From contig OX442418.1 of the NCBI GenBank assembly GCA_949361645.1, positions 1,532,797 to 1,596,796 on the forward strand: a DNA stretch of 64,000 nt, read 5' to 3'. The notes under the pieces are model-generated. The model had not been told where the DNA came from, did not search any database, and saw only the letters and a program-made list of their open reading frames with translations. The DNA comes from Spongilla lacustris (taxonomy: Eukaryota; Porifera; Demospongiae; Spongillida; Spongillidae). The stretch's first letter is position 1. Each line of letters begins with the position of its first letter. Shown in pieces: positions 1 through 11,520 of this stretch. The translations under genes and the position numbers were made by a program.

Positions 1-162
1 GCAAGACACCAAAATGTATTTTACCATAGAACTATGGTATAGTATGAAGTTCTGAAAATATGAACTGGATAGCCTTTGCTGTTCGGAAGATATGGTGATT
101 CAAACGTTATAACACGATTATTTTATAATGTAGGGCATTTTCGAGGAAACTGTCCTATATAA
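1..162. mobile_element. End of a foldback (long hairpin) element, cut by the window edge
   Basis: This stretch matches the right arm of the complete hairpin element at 24961-25777. It shares the run from a caaaatgtatttt-like start through gttcggaagatat and gattcaaacgttataac to the terminal aaactgtcc. A further solo end lies at 47138-47271. No coding sequence is seen. The left part, if present, is outside the window. Confidence 0.75.
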
Positions 163-335
163 TTATAATTAAAATAATTTATAATTATATTATATATTAC
201 AGTGGGTCTAGGGACCTTTGATGCCAACATGTCATAAAGCTAGTCTGACTCTAATCTGATGTATTAGTACGCTTATCGATGCTAGAAGTACTGCATCATA
301 GACAAGTGTTTAGTTATACATGCAGTTAACCAGGT

Positions 336-555
336 CCAAGTCCTACAATATTTGAAAATTCATTATAAATAGAAATGCAGGTTTTTGGCATCCATTTTTC
401 TACTGTTGTTTGACGTGCTATAGTGCTAAATTTACCAATTGTCAATGTATATTTTAAATCACACCCTTAGTTTACATGATCCAAAAAAACGGATGTGGTT
501 CTTATTAAGTGTAGAATTTAATTGTCGCAGAATAAAGTATGAGAAGTATATGTTG
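336..555 (+). repeat. Dispersed repeat R1, 5' part (split by a LINE)
   Basis: The sequence aligns with 35985-36290: the same order of tcataaatagaa, tgcagg, aatcacaccctt, gatgtggttctta and tttaattgtc blocks. The alignment breaks near 555, where LINE sequence begins, and resumes near 1497. It is non-coding and its class is unknown. Confidence 0.7.
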
Positions 556-1497
556 ATGATACTAAACTGTATCTTGGTATATTATACTGAAAATCAAAAT
601 ACACCACTTATGCAATCCTTAAATCAATTCTATTCATGGTCCCAGACATGGCAACTGTCTGTTGCTTATACCAAGTGCTCTGTCATTTCCTTTGCATGGT
701 TCTCATGGTTATAAGCCTACTTCACCTTACTCACTTTCTGGTATTCCTTTGCAATTCGTATCATCTATAAGAGATCTTGGAGTGTGTTTGAATTCAGATC
801 TTATGCCAAGTATGCACTGCTCAAATATTGCCGCCATGGCTTTCAATAGGAGCTGTCTCCTCTTAAAAAGCTTTCATTCTAATGACGTGTCTCTCCTTGT
901 GCGTCTATATAAGGTGTACGTGCGTCCCCTTCTGGAAAGTAATACCCAAGTTCGGAATCCCTGGTTCCATAAAGATATTCAATGTATTGAACGCGTTCAG
1001 AGATTTTTCACTTGAGCTATATTCAAACGTGCTGGTATACCATATATGGACTATGATGATCGCCTTGCTAACCTGGGTTTACAGTCCTTAGAGTACAGGA
1101 GAGTCTTCTACGACCTTGTCATGTGCTACAAGATATATAATAACCTGGTTGATTTACCTTTTGAGAGATTTTACACCAAACCAGCTAGGTCTTATTCCAT
1201 CCGAGGTCATCCTTGTATCCTGCGATCCAAATATTTACCCCGTCATGCATTCCAAGCGCATTTTTTCACTGAACGTGTGATCCCTATATGGAACCACTTA
1301 CCCCATGATGTTGTCACTTCATTGAACATTACAGTTTTTTGTACCCGACTTAGATCTGTTGACCTATCACCTATTTGTATGTTATATCCCCTGCCATGTT
1401 TAGGCAGTTTGCAAGTGCACGTACACATCGTGCCACTACTAGCCTTTTTGCATATGTATGTGTGTTTATATGTATGCAATCAATTAAATCAAAAAAA
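555..1497 (+). mobile_element. 5'-truncated non-LTR (LINE) retrotransposon, reverse transcriptase remnant
   Basis: The element begins at the catalytic Asp-Asp of the reverse transcriptase palm (555-560), followed by T-K-L-Y. It continues through the thumb region: a VRPLLE motif near 930, ERVQRFF near 990 and a DRLANLGLQSLEYRR segment from about 1058. The reading frame shifts at least twice before 720. One in-frame TGA (1013-1015) falls where relatives have Arg, consistent with CGA to TGA decay of a methylated CpG. The 3' end is a short A-rich tail (about 1480-1497). Sequence similar to atgtt occurs on both sides and may be the target duplication. The thumb style suggests a CR1/L2/Jockey-like clade; this is from memory. 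It is a dead copy. Confidence 0.85.
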
Positions 1498-1655
1498 TGT
1501 TTTCTTGAAGCATGATGTGTGTGCTACTTAATACATTCTATGGCAGTGATCTAACTCTAATCGGTTTTGCCATTTTTACCAAAAAACACCCTGTACGTTT
1601 TCAAGATTTTGTCCATTCTCTTGGCTATTCCAGCAACATGCGACTGCAAATACCT
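1497..1655 (+). repeat. Dispersed repeat R1, 3' part
   Basis: Sequence after the LINE tail resumes the R1 alignment with 36270-36410: tctatggcag, ggttttgccatttttacc, caccctgtacgttttca and aacatgcgactg blocks. This shows that the LINE landed inside a pre-existing R1 copy. Confidence 0.7.
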
Positions 1656-2495
1656 ATCGTGCATATGCTTGTGGAGCTAGCAAATTCCAAATTTACAATG
1701 TACTTTTTATTTGCTTAGTCTATACTTTAAAAACATGTTGTTCTGATCATTCTAACATTACTTATTGGTACTTGAAGTTGCTTGGAGATTTTATCTTTAA
1801 CAATGCAGTATTGACTGTATTTGACAATCTTTGAAGAATTGCAAGGAGGTACAAGTTCTATAGTACAATGAGACTGGTTTGTTCTCTGCTCATATGAGTT
1901 TGCTAAAAATTTAATTTTAACTTGCATCCTATGCGTAGGATGATAATCCTACATGGATGCGTAGGACGACGAGGGAATAAAAGTTAACACTAAATTTTTG
2001 ATACAATTCTATTTAAACCAATGTACAGTGCTGCTATGCAACAAATTAAAGTACACAGTTACAAGTAGAAATCCCAGGAATCTTTTTATAAAAACTCACT
2101 ACCATCTTACATCAATAAAACACCTGATCATAAAAACAATCAAAAATCTAACAAGCTATCGTGCAGGCAAAAGAGTTATCTTGATTAAAAACAAACAAAC
2201 TAGAATCCACAACATTAACAACAAATTTCTGTACACGACTGCTATAATAACAAATATCAATGTATAAAATGGAAGTTATCTCCAATAGGCGGCAATGCAT
2301 TTCATTATTTCAGTTTTCAAAATCGGAGGAGTGGGAGTGGATGTTCTAGCGCCTGGCAATTTAAAATGATTCTCCATCCTCCAAATGCCTCAACTAGGAG
2401 AGGGACACTAATTCAATCTCTATCTAGACAACCTGGAGCATTGTCATAATTCAGCCCTGGATCCAGGAATTTTATGAGAGGCTGTTTTATGTTTT

Positions 2496-2497
<2 letters not shown>
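1656..2497. other. Non-coding stretch with one palindromic site
   Basis: No gene is supported. At 1925-1942 there is an inverted repeat with core CTATGCGTAG (catccta-tgcg-taggatg), followed by a second partial copy near 1950-1966. The same core occurs in the ends of the small element at 20632-20855. Confidence 0.4.

Positions 2498-2540
<43 letters not shown>
2498..2540. repeat. (TG)n microsatellite
   Basis: About 43 bp of uninterrupted TG dinucleotide. Confidence 0.97.
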
Positions 2541-2541
<1 letters not shown>

Positions 2542-2727
2542 AAAAAAGTGAAATCAATCAATTTTTACCTGTCCGTCTCACCAATTAACGTCTATATTTA
2601 AGTAGTACAAACGAAGATCTAATTATCAGCACCAAAAATTGTGACTGAATTTTACAAAGTCGAACCAAGGTAAGTGAGTTTGAGCATACTTAGTGTCTAA
2701 TATGCTTGAAATGTGGAACATATATGA

Positions 2728-2925
2728 CAAGTAAATAAAAACATTCTCTATGAGAAAGTTGGTGGTATATAGGATTTGAAGGCAAAGATGGTGTAAAAAG
2801 GAAGGAAACAAGTGTCTAATCATAAGGGAAAATGTATTTAGCACACAAATAACATACATAGAAATGTGCTAAATGTAGGACTATTACATTTTCCCTTATG
2901 ATTAGAGAATGTTTTTATTTACTTG
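2728..2925. mobile_element. Hairpin MITE family H1, diverged asymmetric copy
   Basis: The outer ends caagtaaataaaaacattctc and its complement near 2906-2925 match the near-perfect hairpin at 54161-54445. The left arm keeps the full block (gttggtggtatataggatttgaagg, then aaaaaggaagg). The right arm has lost roughly 80 bp. The loop differs (nnagcacacaaataacatacata). It is non-coding. Confidence 0.75.
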
Positions 2926-3488
2926 TTTCATTGCTTTTTATTCATAACTGGATGCTTTCAACAGTCTAAATATATTTACTTAGCAACAGACATTTCATCA
3001 CTATTAATCTTATATATCCCAATAGTGGAAAGAGAGTACTTTGCATTTTAAAATGCAACAAGGACCATTAAACTATAGCCTCCGAAGTTTCAATTATGAT
3101 ACCATAGAGAAACACTGATCACAATCTGAACTTGGTATATATGTCATTTACATAATAATCATGTATATCTACATGTCATAATCAGAAATAAACTAAGCCA
3201 TAGATGATACATATTGTTCAGTCCATAAACAATACTGATACCACTGAAACGTTTACTCTCTCCGGGCCACCACCTCTTCCTTTATTACATGTAATTAAAT
3301 AATGCCCAATCGGCCAATTATCAAAACCGGATATGCCACAGTTAATTACCACTAATAGGTGTAGTGCCCAGACTATACACATTTAATTACATTTATATAC
3401 TACTAGTACTTCGTATAAAAAGTGAAGTATGACTTAATCCTAATTCTAAACAATCCAATCGTTTTGATCGATTAAGGAAGCTTAACTA
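2926..3488. other. Non-coding stretch upstream of the DNA transposon
   Basis: AT-rich sequence with no supported gene. It ends at the TA dinucleotide (3489-3490) that forms the left target duplication of the transposon. Confidence 0.5.
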
Positions 3489-3490
3489 TA

Positions 3491-3893
3491 CAGTGTTCCA
3501 CACTTAAAGCTTCCAAATCCAAAAAATTTGGTTTTTTGCTTGTAACTTTTCAACCATATGAGTATAAACAAAAAGGATGGGATATTCAGATTTAGCCATC
3601 GTTTCTGAGTAAGATGAACATATTTTTGTTCAATTATTAAGTGTAAACAACAATAGCATATTAATAAATCATAAACGGTTTCAAGTACTATTTTGATCGA
3701 TAACTCATGAAAGGTAATTAGCTAAGCGTTCAAATTTGGGATTCTAATAGTGCTCTGTGCTATCTTTCTTTCTTATCTGTTCGTTGTCTTAAGTCGCGCC
3801 GGTTTTGTAGATCGGTCCAGTTTTGTGATTTTTCGGGGGTACTTAAGCACATGCGATGGTTCGGTCGAATTAGTTTGACTTAAGGTCTGAAAA
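3491..3893 (+). repeat. Left terminal inverted repeat of the DNA transposon
   Basis: It pairs with 6283-6684 from cagtgttccac inward to ggtctgaaaat. The outer 24 bp are identical. Small differences occur near 3715 and 3765-3785. Confidence 0.93.
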
Positions 3894-4054
3894 TGAAAAC
3901 AAATAGTAGCGTAGACCCTATATAATTAGTATATTTTTTATATTTTTTCCCCCACGTATTTGAGTACCCCAAATAGTTTTACAAGTGTGAAAAAGTTCTA
4001 AATTCTTGTCATTTTATTTAATTGAGCGTTTTCCTCCGTATTCTGCGATAAATC

Positions 4055-4062
4055 TGACGTCA
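4055..4062 (+). promoter_or_regulatory. CRE-like palindrome upstream of the transposase
   Basis: TGACGTCA lies 50 bp before the transposase ATG. In animals this word is the CREB/ATF binding site. Whether it drives this gene is inference from position only. Confidence 0.3.
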
Positions 4063-4111
4063 CGTACAAGCGGCCAAATTAACGTCTTTTATTCGTTCCT
4101 TGGAATAGAAA

Positions 4112-5938
4112 ATGGCGTTTGTTGACGATCATTCGGAGTCGATTGCAGCTACCACTGGTACTACGGGTTCTTTTCAGAACCAAACAGACGTAGTGATAGA
4201 TCAACCCACCTGCTCGATTGTTTGCAGACGAAAGCGAGACATGATGGCTGTTATAGCAGAAGCGGGGGCAAACCAAACCTTTCCATCAAACGACAATGCC
4301 AAACGTACCTGCAAAGTGAATTCACTAGCGGCAATTACAGGCTGTTTTACTTCACAGAAGAAACGAATCTCTGATTCAGCGTGTTCAGAAAGCACAATAA
4401 ACGTAATTTTCAAAAAACACGAAGAGGTGTTCAAGAAAGGGCTGGACTACCTGCTGAGTTTCATTGAACAAAATGCTTCATTTGAGCTGCAAAAAGCGTT
4501 AGGTATTGTGCTGATGGGAACTGCCATGAAGGACTGGGGAGAGGGTATATGTGATGCAGCTATCAAAGCCTCACAGGTAAGCGGCTATTCTGATCGTACC
4601 ATAAGAAGTTGGATGCAGTCATATATGCAAAGTATTTTTAATGTGTTGTCTCATGGCAATGAGGACATTACAAGTAAGGAAGTTGAATACATTCTTTCAT
4701 CAGAAAGGGGAGAATTTCCTAAATATGAAACACTAGTCCATGACGAAGAGTTTAAAATGCATGCCTGTAGCTACATAAGAAGTAATGCATGCAAGAAGGG
4801 AGAACCAAACTTAACAACAGGAATGTTTTCTGAATGGGTTAATAAAGAATACAACCAAAGTCTATCTACTGAGACTGCAAGAAGATGGCTCCACTCATTT
4901 GGATTTAGTCAAGTTCATCATCAAAAGGGTGTCTATTTTGATGGACATGAAAGACAGGATGTTATTCAGCATAGAAGAGAATTTGTAAGTACTTTATTTG
5001 AGCTGGATAAAATAACAATTACAGCAGACAATTTGCATCCAGTTTGTCCAGCTAATGTAAGACCTTTAATTAGAGTAGTGCATGATGAAAGTACCTTCTA
5101 TGCAAATTGCGACCAGTCATATTATTGGGGTGATAGTCAAACAAGTGTGCTGAAGCAGAAATCCCTTGGAAATTCTATAATGGTGTCTGACTTTATTGAT
5201 GAATGTGATGGATACTTAGAATTTAATGGTAACAAGGCTCGTGTAATGATAGAAGTACATAAAGATGGATATTTCAATAACAATAGTTTAATGATTCAAG
5301 TGGAAAATGCTGTAAAAATTTTTGAAGCAAAGTATCCTCATGCACGTGGACTATTTCTTTTTGACAATGCCCCTTCACATAAAAAAGTAGCTGATGATCA
5401 ACTTGATGCTGAAAAAATGAATGTAGGTGTTGGTGGCAAGCAACCAATTTTAAGAGACACTGTTTGGAATGGTGAAATTCAACACTTGGTACTAGAGGAT
5501 GGCAGACCTAAGGGAATGAAAATGGTTTTACAGGAGAGAGGAATTGACACTAGGGGAATGAATGCAGACAAGATGAGGAGTACATTGAAAACATTTGATG
5601 ATTTTCGAGTACAAAAGTCGATTTTAGAAGAGTATATAGAACAACGTGGGCATCTGTGCTTGTTTTTTCCAAAATACCATTGTGAACTAAGTCCAATTGA
5701 AAGGGTTTGGTGCCATGCAAAGAAGCATACAAGAGCTTATGCAAATGGAAAGATTAATACATTAAGGAAGATTGTCCCTGAAGGACTGGAAAGCTGTTCC
5801 AAAGAACTTATTTATAAATTTTTTAGAAAGTGTAGAGATTATGAGCAAGCTTACAGAAATGGATCAGATGGAAGTGAGGTAGATAAAGTAGTTAAAGTAT
5901 ACAAATCACATAGAAGAGTAAGTACTACTAGCAGTTAA
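4112..5938 (+). CDS. DDE transposase, 608 residues, intact
   Basis: This enzyme would cut and join the element's inverted ends in the nucleus. The N-terminal 120 residues are poorly defined. Two helix-turn-helix-like segments follow: about 145-175 (ending GYSDRTIRSW) and about 233-262 (ending STETARRWLHSFGF). The latter is followed by KGVYFDGHERQDV, a conserved block of this family. The catalytic triad is visible: D325 in VVHDES, D418 in FLFDNAPSHK and E530 in SPIERVW. D418 and E530 are separated by 111 residues, against 34-41 in classical Tc1/mariner; the insert holds GGKQPILRDT and KGMKMVLQERG. The C-terminus ends in a basic YKSHRRV. I recall similar proteins, with FYPKFHCELNFIE-like and KSHRR-like endings, in fungal genomes; this is memory, not a search. 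The ATG at 4112 opens the frame, and no internal stop or frameshift is present. Confidence 0.93.
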   Translation: MAFVDDHSESIAATTGTTGSFQNQTDVVIDQPTCSIVCRRKRDMMAVIAEAGANQTFPSNDNAKRTCKVNSLAAITGCFTSQKKRISDSACSESTINVIFKKHEEVFKKGLDYLLSFIEQNASFELQKALGIVLMGTAMKDWGEGICDAAIKASQVSGYSDRTIRSWMQSYMQSIFNVLSHGNEDITSKEVEYILSSERGEFPKYETLVHDEEFKMHACSYIRSNACKKGEPNLTTGMFSEWVNKEYNQSLSTETARRWLHSFGFSQVHHQKGVYFDGHERQDVIQHRREFVSTLFELDKITITADNLHPVCPANVRPLIRVVHDESTFYANCDQSYYWGDSQTSVLKQKSLGNSIMVSDFIDECDGYLEFNGNKARVMIEVHKDGYFNNNSLMIQVENAVKIFEAKYPHARGLFLFDNAPSHKKVADDQLDAEKMNVGVGGKQPILRDTVWNGEIQHLVLEDGRPKGMKMVLQERGIDTRGMNADKMRSTLKTFDDFRVQKSILEEYIEQRGHLCLFFPKYHCELSPIERVWCHAKKHTRAYANGKINTLRKIVPEGLESCSKELIYKFFRKCRDYEQAYRNGSDGSEVDKVVKVYKSHRRVSTTSS

Positions 5939-6282
5939 GTTGCAGTTTTTGCTGTGAAAGAGTGCAAGTGCAAGATGACTGAAGTCTGTACTGCTATTGG
6001 TGTATATAGTAGAAATTGTGCTTTTATGTCATCATTATCCGGTGTACGTTAATGGTGTTAAGAAGTACATGTAATATTATGCGCGCTATACGCGCAGCGC
6101 CGCGTTGTGTGACGTGTACAGGAAATACGTGAAACGTCACTTAATGAGCTTGTATTGAAAAAAGGATGTAATTCGTAAGCTTTTACGCTTTCAAATATTG
6201 CTTTACATTATTTGCGCAGATGTGCAGAAAATATTAAAAAATATAGAGATACTACTAGCACTTTATAATCATGTTCCCTAAA

Positions 6283-6684
6283 TTTCAGACCTTAAGTCAA
6301 ACTAATTCGACCGAACCATCGCATATGCTTAAGTACCCCCGAAAAATCACAAAACTGGACCGATCTATCAAACCGGCTCGACTTAAGACAACGAACAGCT
6401 ACGAAAGATAGACAGCATACAGCACTATTAGAATCCCAAATTTGAACGCTTAGCTAATTACCTTACGGGAATTATCGATCAAAATAGTACTTGAAACCGT
6501 TTATGATTTATTAATATGCTGTTGTTGTTTACACTTAATAATTGAACAAAAATATGTTCATCTTACTCAGAAACGATGGCTAAATCTGAATATCCCATCC
6601 TTTTTGTTTATACTCATATGGTTGAAAAGTTACAAGCAAAAAACCAAATTTTTTGGATTTGGAAGCTTTAAGTGTGGAACACTG
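6283..6684 (-). repeat. Right terminal inverted repeat of the DNA transposon
   Basis: Complement of 3491-3893, ending ...aagtgtggaacactg directly before the TA duplication at 6685-6686. Confidence 0.93.
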
Positions 6685-6789
6685 TATGTGATTTACTAAC
6701 ACAACTATCGATATATACCATGTAGCCTCGACCACAGAAGCGAGAATGCCAAAGAATTCTGAAGCTTTTGGTGTGATTTTCATTTCTTA

Positions 6790-7075
6790 AAAGTGTTCCT
6801 AACCCGAGTTATGAGTGGTCAAGAACAACAACAACAAGAAGAACGAGAAATACGTGGGACTGGGTACGAGTTTTGAAAAGTGTTTTGTTCTCTTCAACCA
6901 CGTGGTTTTGTGACTTCAAACAAATACTAAACTGTTCATTGTTGCCTTCTTGTACGATAACGACAACAAGGTAAGCCATTTGCTCGTCAGGAGTCCCGTT
7001 AGAAGCGGGGCACTGTTTTTAATGACATTCATAATAGGGGTCAAATCCTATATGAGAGTTACTAACGTAATTCTC
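6790..7075 (+). repeat. Repeat R3 fragment
   Basis: It matches 55975-56210 in the same orientation (gggactggg-acgag, ttttgttctctt, ccatttg, cctatatgagagttact and tctcgata blocks) and the reverse of 53831-54060. The sequence is diverged and non-coding. It starts about 100 bp after the DNA transposon. Confidence 0.65.
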
Positions 7076-7439
7076 GATACAATAAACCATCTTTCATAAG
7101 ATATAATATATTAGGCTATTCCAAATGTGATCCCGTCCTCCGCCCACGTGTCACCATTATGCCTATCATTCTAATGATTGGAATTTTATTTGTTTTAGAT
7201 GTTGGCTAACGTGTCACTCTAGAAAAGGCTTGAGTGTTTCATGGCCAAAAGTATCTCAGACATCACCAGCTACAGATCTGGATATGTACATGAAGTTCTT
7301 TTATTACAAATTGAATGCTTTAAAAAAAAAATTTTAGCATGTATATTATTAAATTAATGGGATAAGATCTAGTTATTATGAAATGTGCATAAACCAGGTG
7401 ATGGACAATGAGAAGACTGACTCTGCATCTCCTGTGCTG

Positions 7440-8060
7440 AGCTTGAAAAATCATTTGCACATTTTGTTTCGTCATTGTACAATACGGGCATAAAACCATC
7501 CACATAGAAGAAGGGGAACAAAACTCCAGTCTAAGGATGGTCTGATAAATACATGTGTAGCAGACATATACGACATGGGCTTTAATTAGAGATAGATATG
7601 TATGTTGTATCGCATGGTGATTAATATTAATCTTCCAAATTGGTGACCCTGACGTGATAATGTGATGAGTGACATTATGTTTAATTGGAGTTTGCTCATT
7701 CAAGGACTGGATTACTGAAGGAAATTCCTGCAGCAGAGCTTCAAATACATTGTCGGACTTAGCAGGTAGCAAGGTGAGATTAAGTGATGGTTCAGGTGCT
7801 GGGGCTCCTTGGACCTTGCACTGAGTCATGGAGTCCAGCAGCTTTTGGCACTTAACATCCACTGCCAAGCCATAGTGTTTTAAGAAATCTGCGCCCAAGA
7901 TTGGCCGTTTGACTGCAGCAATGATGAAAATCCATGTAAAAATCCGAGATAGTCCGAGATCCAAAGTTAAGGAACGAGTACCAAAGGTTGCAATACTGGA
8001 GTCGTTAGCAGCTCGTAGTGCTAAACCATCTTGTGGATGACAACGTTGATCTTCCAAACA
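7440..8060 (-). mobile_element. Ty3/Gypsy-type retrotransposon remnant (protease C-terminal part and start of reverse transcriptase)
   Basis: On the minus strand the frame reads, in order, AANDSSIATFGTRSLTLDLG, then PILGADFLKHYGLAVD (the hydrophobic GAD-F-L block at the end of retroviral-type aspartic proteases), then a linker. An LLQEFPSV segment with a conserved HHI-T-SP pattern follows, which precedes the reverse transcriptase in Gypsy elements. The catalytic DTG triad is not seen upstream, and the polymerase fingers degenerate after about 7620. No long terminal repeats were recognised. It is a dead fragment. Confidence 0.7.
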
Positions 8061-8854
8061 TGTATATGTGCTGGCCTCTATGTGACGAAAGGACACATGT
8101 ACTGTCGTTTCCTTTCTATACAGAAATCACTGTACAACTTGGGGATGACTTATGATCACTGTGCAAAAAGATTGATATTTCATGTCATCTCTGAAAAGAC
8201 TCATGCCATACCAAAGTTTTGTGTTTATCAAAGATATAATCATGCTAAAAATCAATAGAGCTGTCTTTATAATGAGGAAAAGTAAGGGAGAGATATTCCG
8301 ACACTACATTAAGGGGCAATTGAGAAAACTATGGCAGCCCAGCATAAGCAAGGTGATATTTGCAAAACACAAAAGAATGGCTGTAAGCATTGTCACCAAA
8401 CTGTGTTGATAATAGTCCTAAACTCACCCATTACTATATTAAATGTTGTTCATCATATTAATTTCTGGATAAAATGCATTATCATGATATATGATCCAAT
8501 TTCAATAGGGCTGTAAGCTCACCACTATTGGTGTATCTCCAATGAGTGAAATAACTGATGCTAAATAATAACTTAAGGTGATGATACTAACAGGTTTCCT
8601 GCAGTGTTGTCTGATCGCTGCAGTAATTTTTTTTGTATTAGAGGAATGTGTAAATAATTACATGTCTATTTGCGCTCGTGTGAACACCTTGTGCACACTG
8701 TACATACAGAGTGCACGTTCACAGTTCACTTTTAGCTCTGCACTATTTGATACACATGAGCAGTGTTCTGGATTTTTACATATTATGCACAAAAAGACTT
8801 GTGAATGGGTGGACAATGATAAAAATAATAATGTAATAACAGGTTTTTGCGATT
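8061..8854. other. No gene supported
   Basis: AT-rich sequence with only short open frames of biased composition. No splice-bounded exon, motif or repeat was recognised. Confidence 0.4.
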
Positions 8855-9028
8855 GAGACCTCAGGTGCCCTTGGCCCTGATGCTCTCAGTTTGCTCACTG
8901 ATATAAGCAGGCGTCAGCAGAGCATCACACACGATCACCAGTCCCTCTCATTCCTTCTCCAGAGAGTGTCAATTGCACTACAGCACGGCAATGCTGCCTC
9001 TGTATTGGGCACCACAATTAGCGTGTAG
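8855..9028 (+). pseudogene. LINE-type C-terminal protein fragment
   Basis: A 57-codon frame ending in TAG reads GALGPDALSLLTDISRR, then FLLQRVSIALQHGNAASVLG. This ending (G-A-x-G-x-[AE]-A ... [ILV]SxAxQxGNAASVLG) is one I associate with the C-terminus of reverse-transcriptase proteins of cnidarian and sponge non-LTR elements. It is a different version from the copies near 44-45 kb and 60-61 kb. Upstream sequence is not in frame, so only the tail remains. Confidence 0.55.
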
Positions 9029-10489
9029 TGCATATAGTGCATGTATCCCTGTGTATCCAGCTGTTAATTGCATTGAAACTCCCATATTTCCTAATTATAT
9101 TGGCTATGACACCACCAAAAAAAAAACAGGTTATTTAATTTACTAATCGCAAAGTTGGTTCTAAATCTATCATTATGTATGGATGTGTCATCAAACTCCT
9201 ATAAAGTAGCCACCCAGTTTATGCCAATCCCTGACACAGATTATAGTTTATATTGAAAATGTATAAAACAAACATTCTCAGAAAATAATGATGTTCTCAT
9301 TTTATCATAAATGATCTTCTGAGAGTAGGGCACACAGGGAGGAGGACCATTGTTCAATACATGATATCTATACAGATGAAGGTGTAACATAGCAGAGGGT
9401 AATGTAATTGTGAGTGATCAACGCTGATTTAAATTTACATTAGGGAAAGTTTCTATTCTTGGCCACTGATGATAAAATATGATTTATGGTATAGGAGCAT
9501 CAACACTACTACAAGGCATCTTTTTCTGGAGAGTATTGTGGTGTTGGTAGTGCCTACAATTTTACATGTGTAGAAGTAGTCTTGTGTTTGAAATTTAGTG
9601 CACATCAATAACATGATAACTACATACATAATTCATTAGCAATCAGTGATTCACTATTCCTGAGCATCTCCCATATTTGTACACAAGGTAATGTTATTTT
9701 CCTTTTTTCATCTCCAATTCATTCAGATAACATACATAGTGAAATGGCCAAGATGACAACAATTGTTGATGTTTGGACCTTATTTTACTTTTAAATCAAG
9801 GCCTCAAATATGAAGTAGGGAGTATCAAATATAAGACATGCCTCAGTGTAATATGCTAGATCAGAAGGCTTCAGAGTTATCTATAAGCATTGAGTACAAG
9901 TTCCAATAGCACTGATATCCAAATATGTATCAGTTGGCCGTGCTGTCCATCCAGCGTACATGTAGTAGATCATAAGGTGATAGAAATTATTCCTACACCA
10001 CTTGTAAACAATTGCCAAATATAAGGATCCCATCACTGGACTATGTGGGATGGAACTTTCCGGCAAGAACACTTTGTTAGAATCAGACATGGCATTGTCT
10101 TAGTTTTTAATCATTTACTGGTTAGTGAATAAATGATGTAATGCTAGTGTTGGAGATAGGTATCCATGTGTTAAAGTATTTATTCTGCGTAGTAGTTCTA
10201 TTCTCATTTCCAGACCATGATCCCTTACATTTTAAAGCAATGTAGGGTCTTGGTAAATGATCAATAACTGCCTCGACTGATTGTTAGCTCATAATCCAAT
10301 GTAAGAGATGCAATAGAAATGTATCCAGCTACAGCACTTTTTTTTTTGAAATGCAATCAGAAACTTAGGTTGTGAGTACAATACAATAGTGATGTATACA
10401 GAGAAACTGTGCTCAGTAATTAAGACTTCTGGCCTGCAACCACAGCTGTGTGGTTAATACATTCAGAGCATCCTTGTACATGTGGTTAC
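9029..10489. other. No gene supported
   Basis: Low-GC sequence with scattered TACATGTA-like words, no open frame with recognisable content and no repeat boundary. Confidence 0.4.
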
Positions 10490-11520
10490 ATTATCGGATT
10501 TTCCCATTATTGGCCACAGTAATACTGCCTTGTTGGAACCAAATCTTATGCACCTATGATCATGTAAATTTTTTCAGGTTCAGATGCATAACATGACAGT
10601 AAATTAAATGGCAGCATTACTGCGTAAAATTGTAATTACTGTCAGGAGCCGTTGGTAGAACATTTGAAGACATACAATCAGATTAGGATGCTTCACTACA
10701 TAGTGAGATTTAGCTGTAAACAACCATACAATCCAGAACACATGCAACAGTTCAAAGAACACATTGATCAATATCCTATACCACTTTGGAGCAAGAGTGA
10801 TGGCAAAGTTGACAGATGTACATGTACGAAGGTAACATTTAACCTGTTACCAGTATGAAAAAAGAAATGGTTGACCACATTACTTTTTTAATGGTCTCGA
10901 TCCGCTCTCACACGAAATGTATTGGACAGCTGAGTGTGTCTTTGTTTCCACATTACAGCCAAATGCACTTTTAGCATCATGTGGTAGTTTCATAATAGAT
11001 AAGCATAAGCACGCTTAAACATTTTTCATGAACTCATGATGTTCTGTTTGAGATACATGTATGCCTGTGCACAATAGCACAAACAGTACAAAGAACACAT
11101 TGATCAGTATCCTATAGCACAATGAAGAACAACGCAAAAAGAGTAGGCTCAATTTGAACAGACTTGTGACATCATTTGCCATCTTCGAGACCCCATGGAG
11201 TTTTAAAAAGGTTGCCACAGATATATGTATGGCCCAATGCAAAGATACCTTGTTGGTAGCAGAAATCTGATAGACTGAAGTGTAATTTTAGGATCTAAAA
11301 TTACAACTACAGCAATGCAAAGACAATTCCATGTACCTGGATTTACAACCAGTAGCATGTAGGAAGGGTGTGAAGCGAGGAATTAACCAGGTCATATGTA
11401 AAATTAATTCTACATGTAACGAATATGTGATCTTCACACAAGGATTTGTGTATTTGTACACGTACTACCAGTGTAAAACACACCCAAGCCTATCCAGGAA
11501 TCTTTTTTAGATTAAATATG
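10490..11520. repeat. Repeat R4, copy 1 (about 1 kb unit)
   Basis: The unit runs from a ttattggccacagtaatactgcc-like start to a ccaagcctatccaggaat-like end. Each full unit holds two versions of a landmark, agttcaaagaacacattgatc: version A (10747) leads into ccactttggagc, and version B (11085) leads into cacaatgaagaacaa. It is non-coding as far as can be seen. Confidence 0.75.

Larger units (their letters stand above)
3491..6684 (+). mobile_element. Complete DNA transposon, IS630/Tc1/mariner-type, with very long inverted ends
   Basis: The 3194-bp element starts CAGTGTTCCACAC and ends with the exact complement, with the outer 24 bp of both ends identical. It is flanked by TA on both sides (3489-3490 and 6685-6686), the expected duplication of the Tc1/mariner superfamily. 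The inverted ends run about 402 bp each, much longer than in typical Tc1 or mariner elements. The single gene is an intact transposase on the plus strand, with 0.2 kb of 5' and 0.34 kb of 3' non-coding sequence inside the ends. The intact frame, matching ends and clean duplication suggest a young copy, although the two ends have diverged by some small indels and substitutions. Confidence 0.92.

Noticed and set aside
8855..9028. Small host gene exon
   Set aside because: The ending matches my memory of LINE C-termini, and there is no acceptor immediately upstream.
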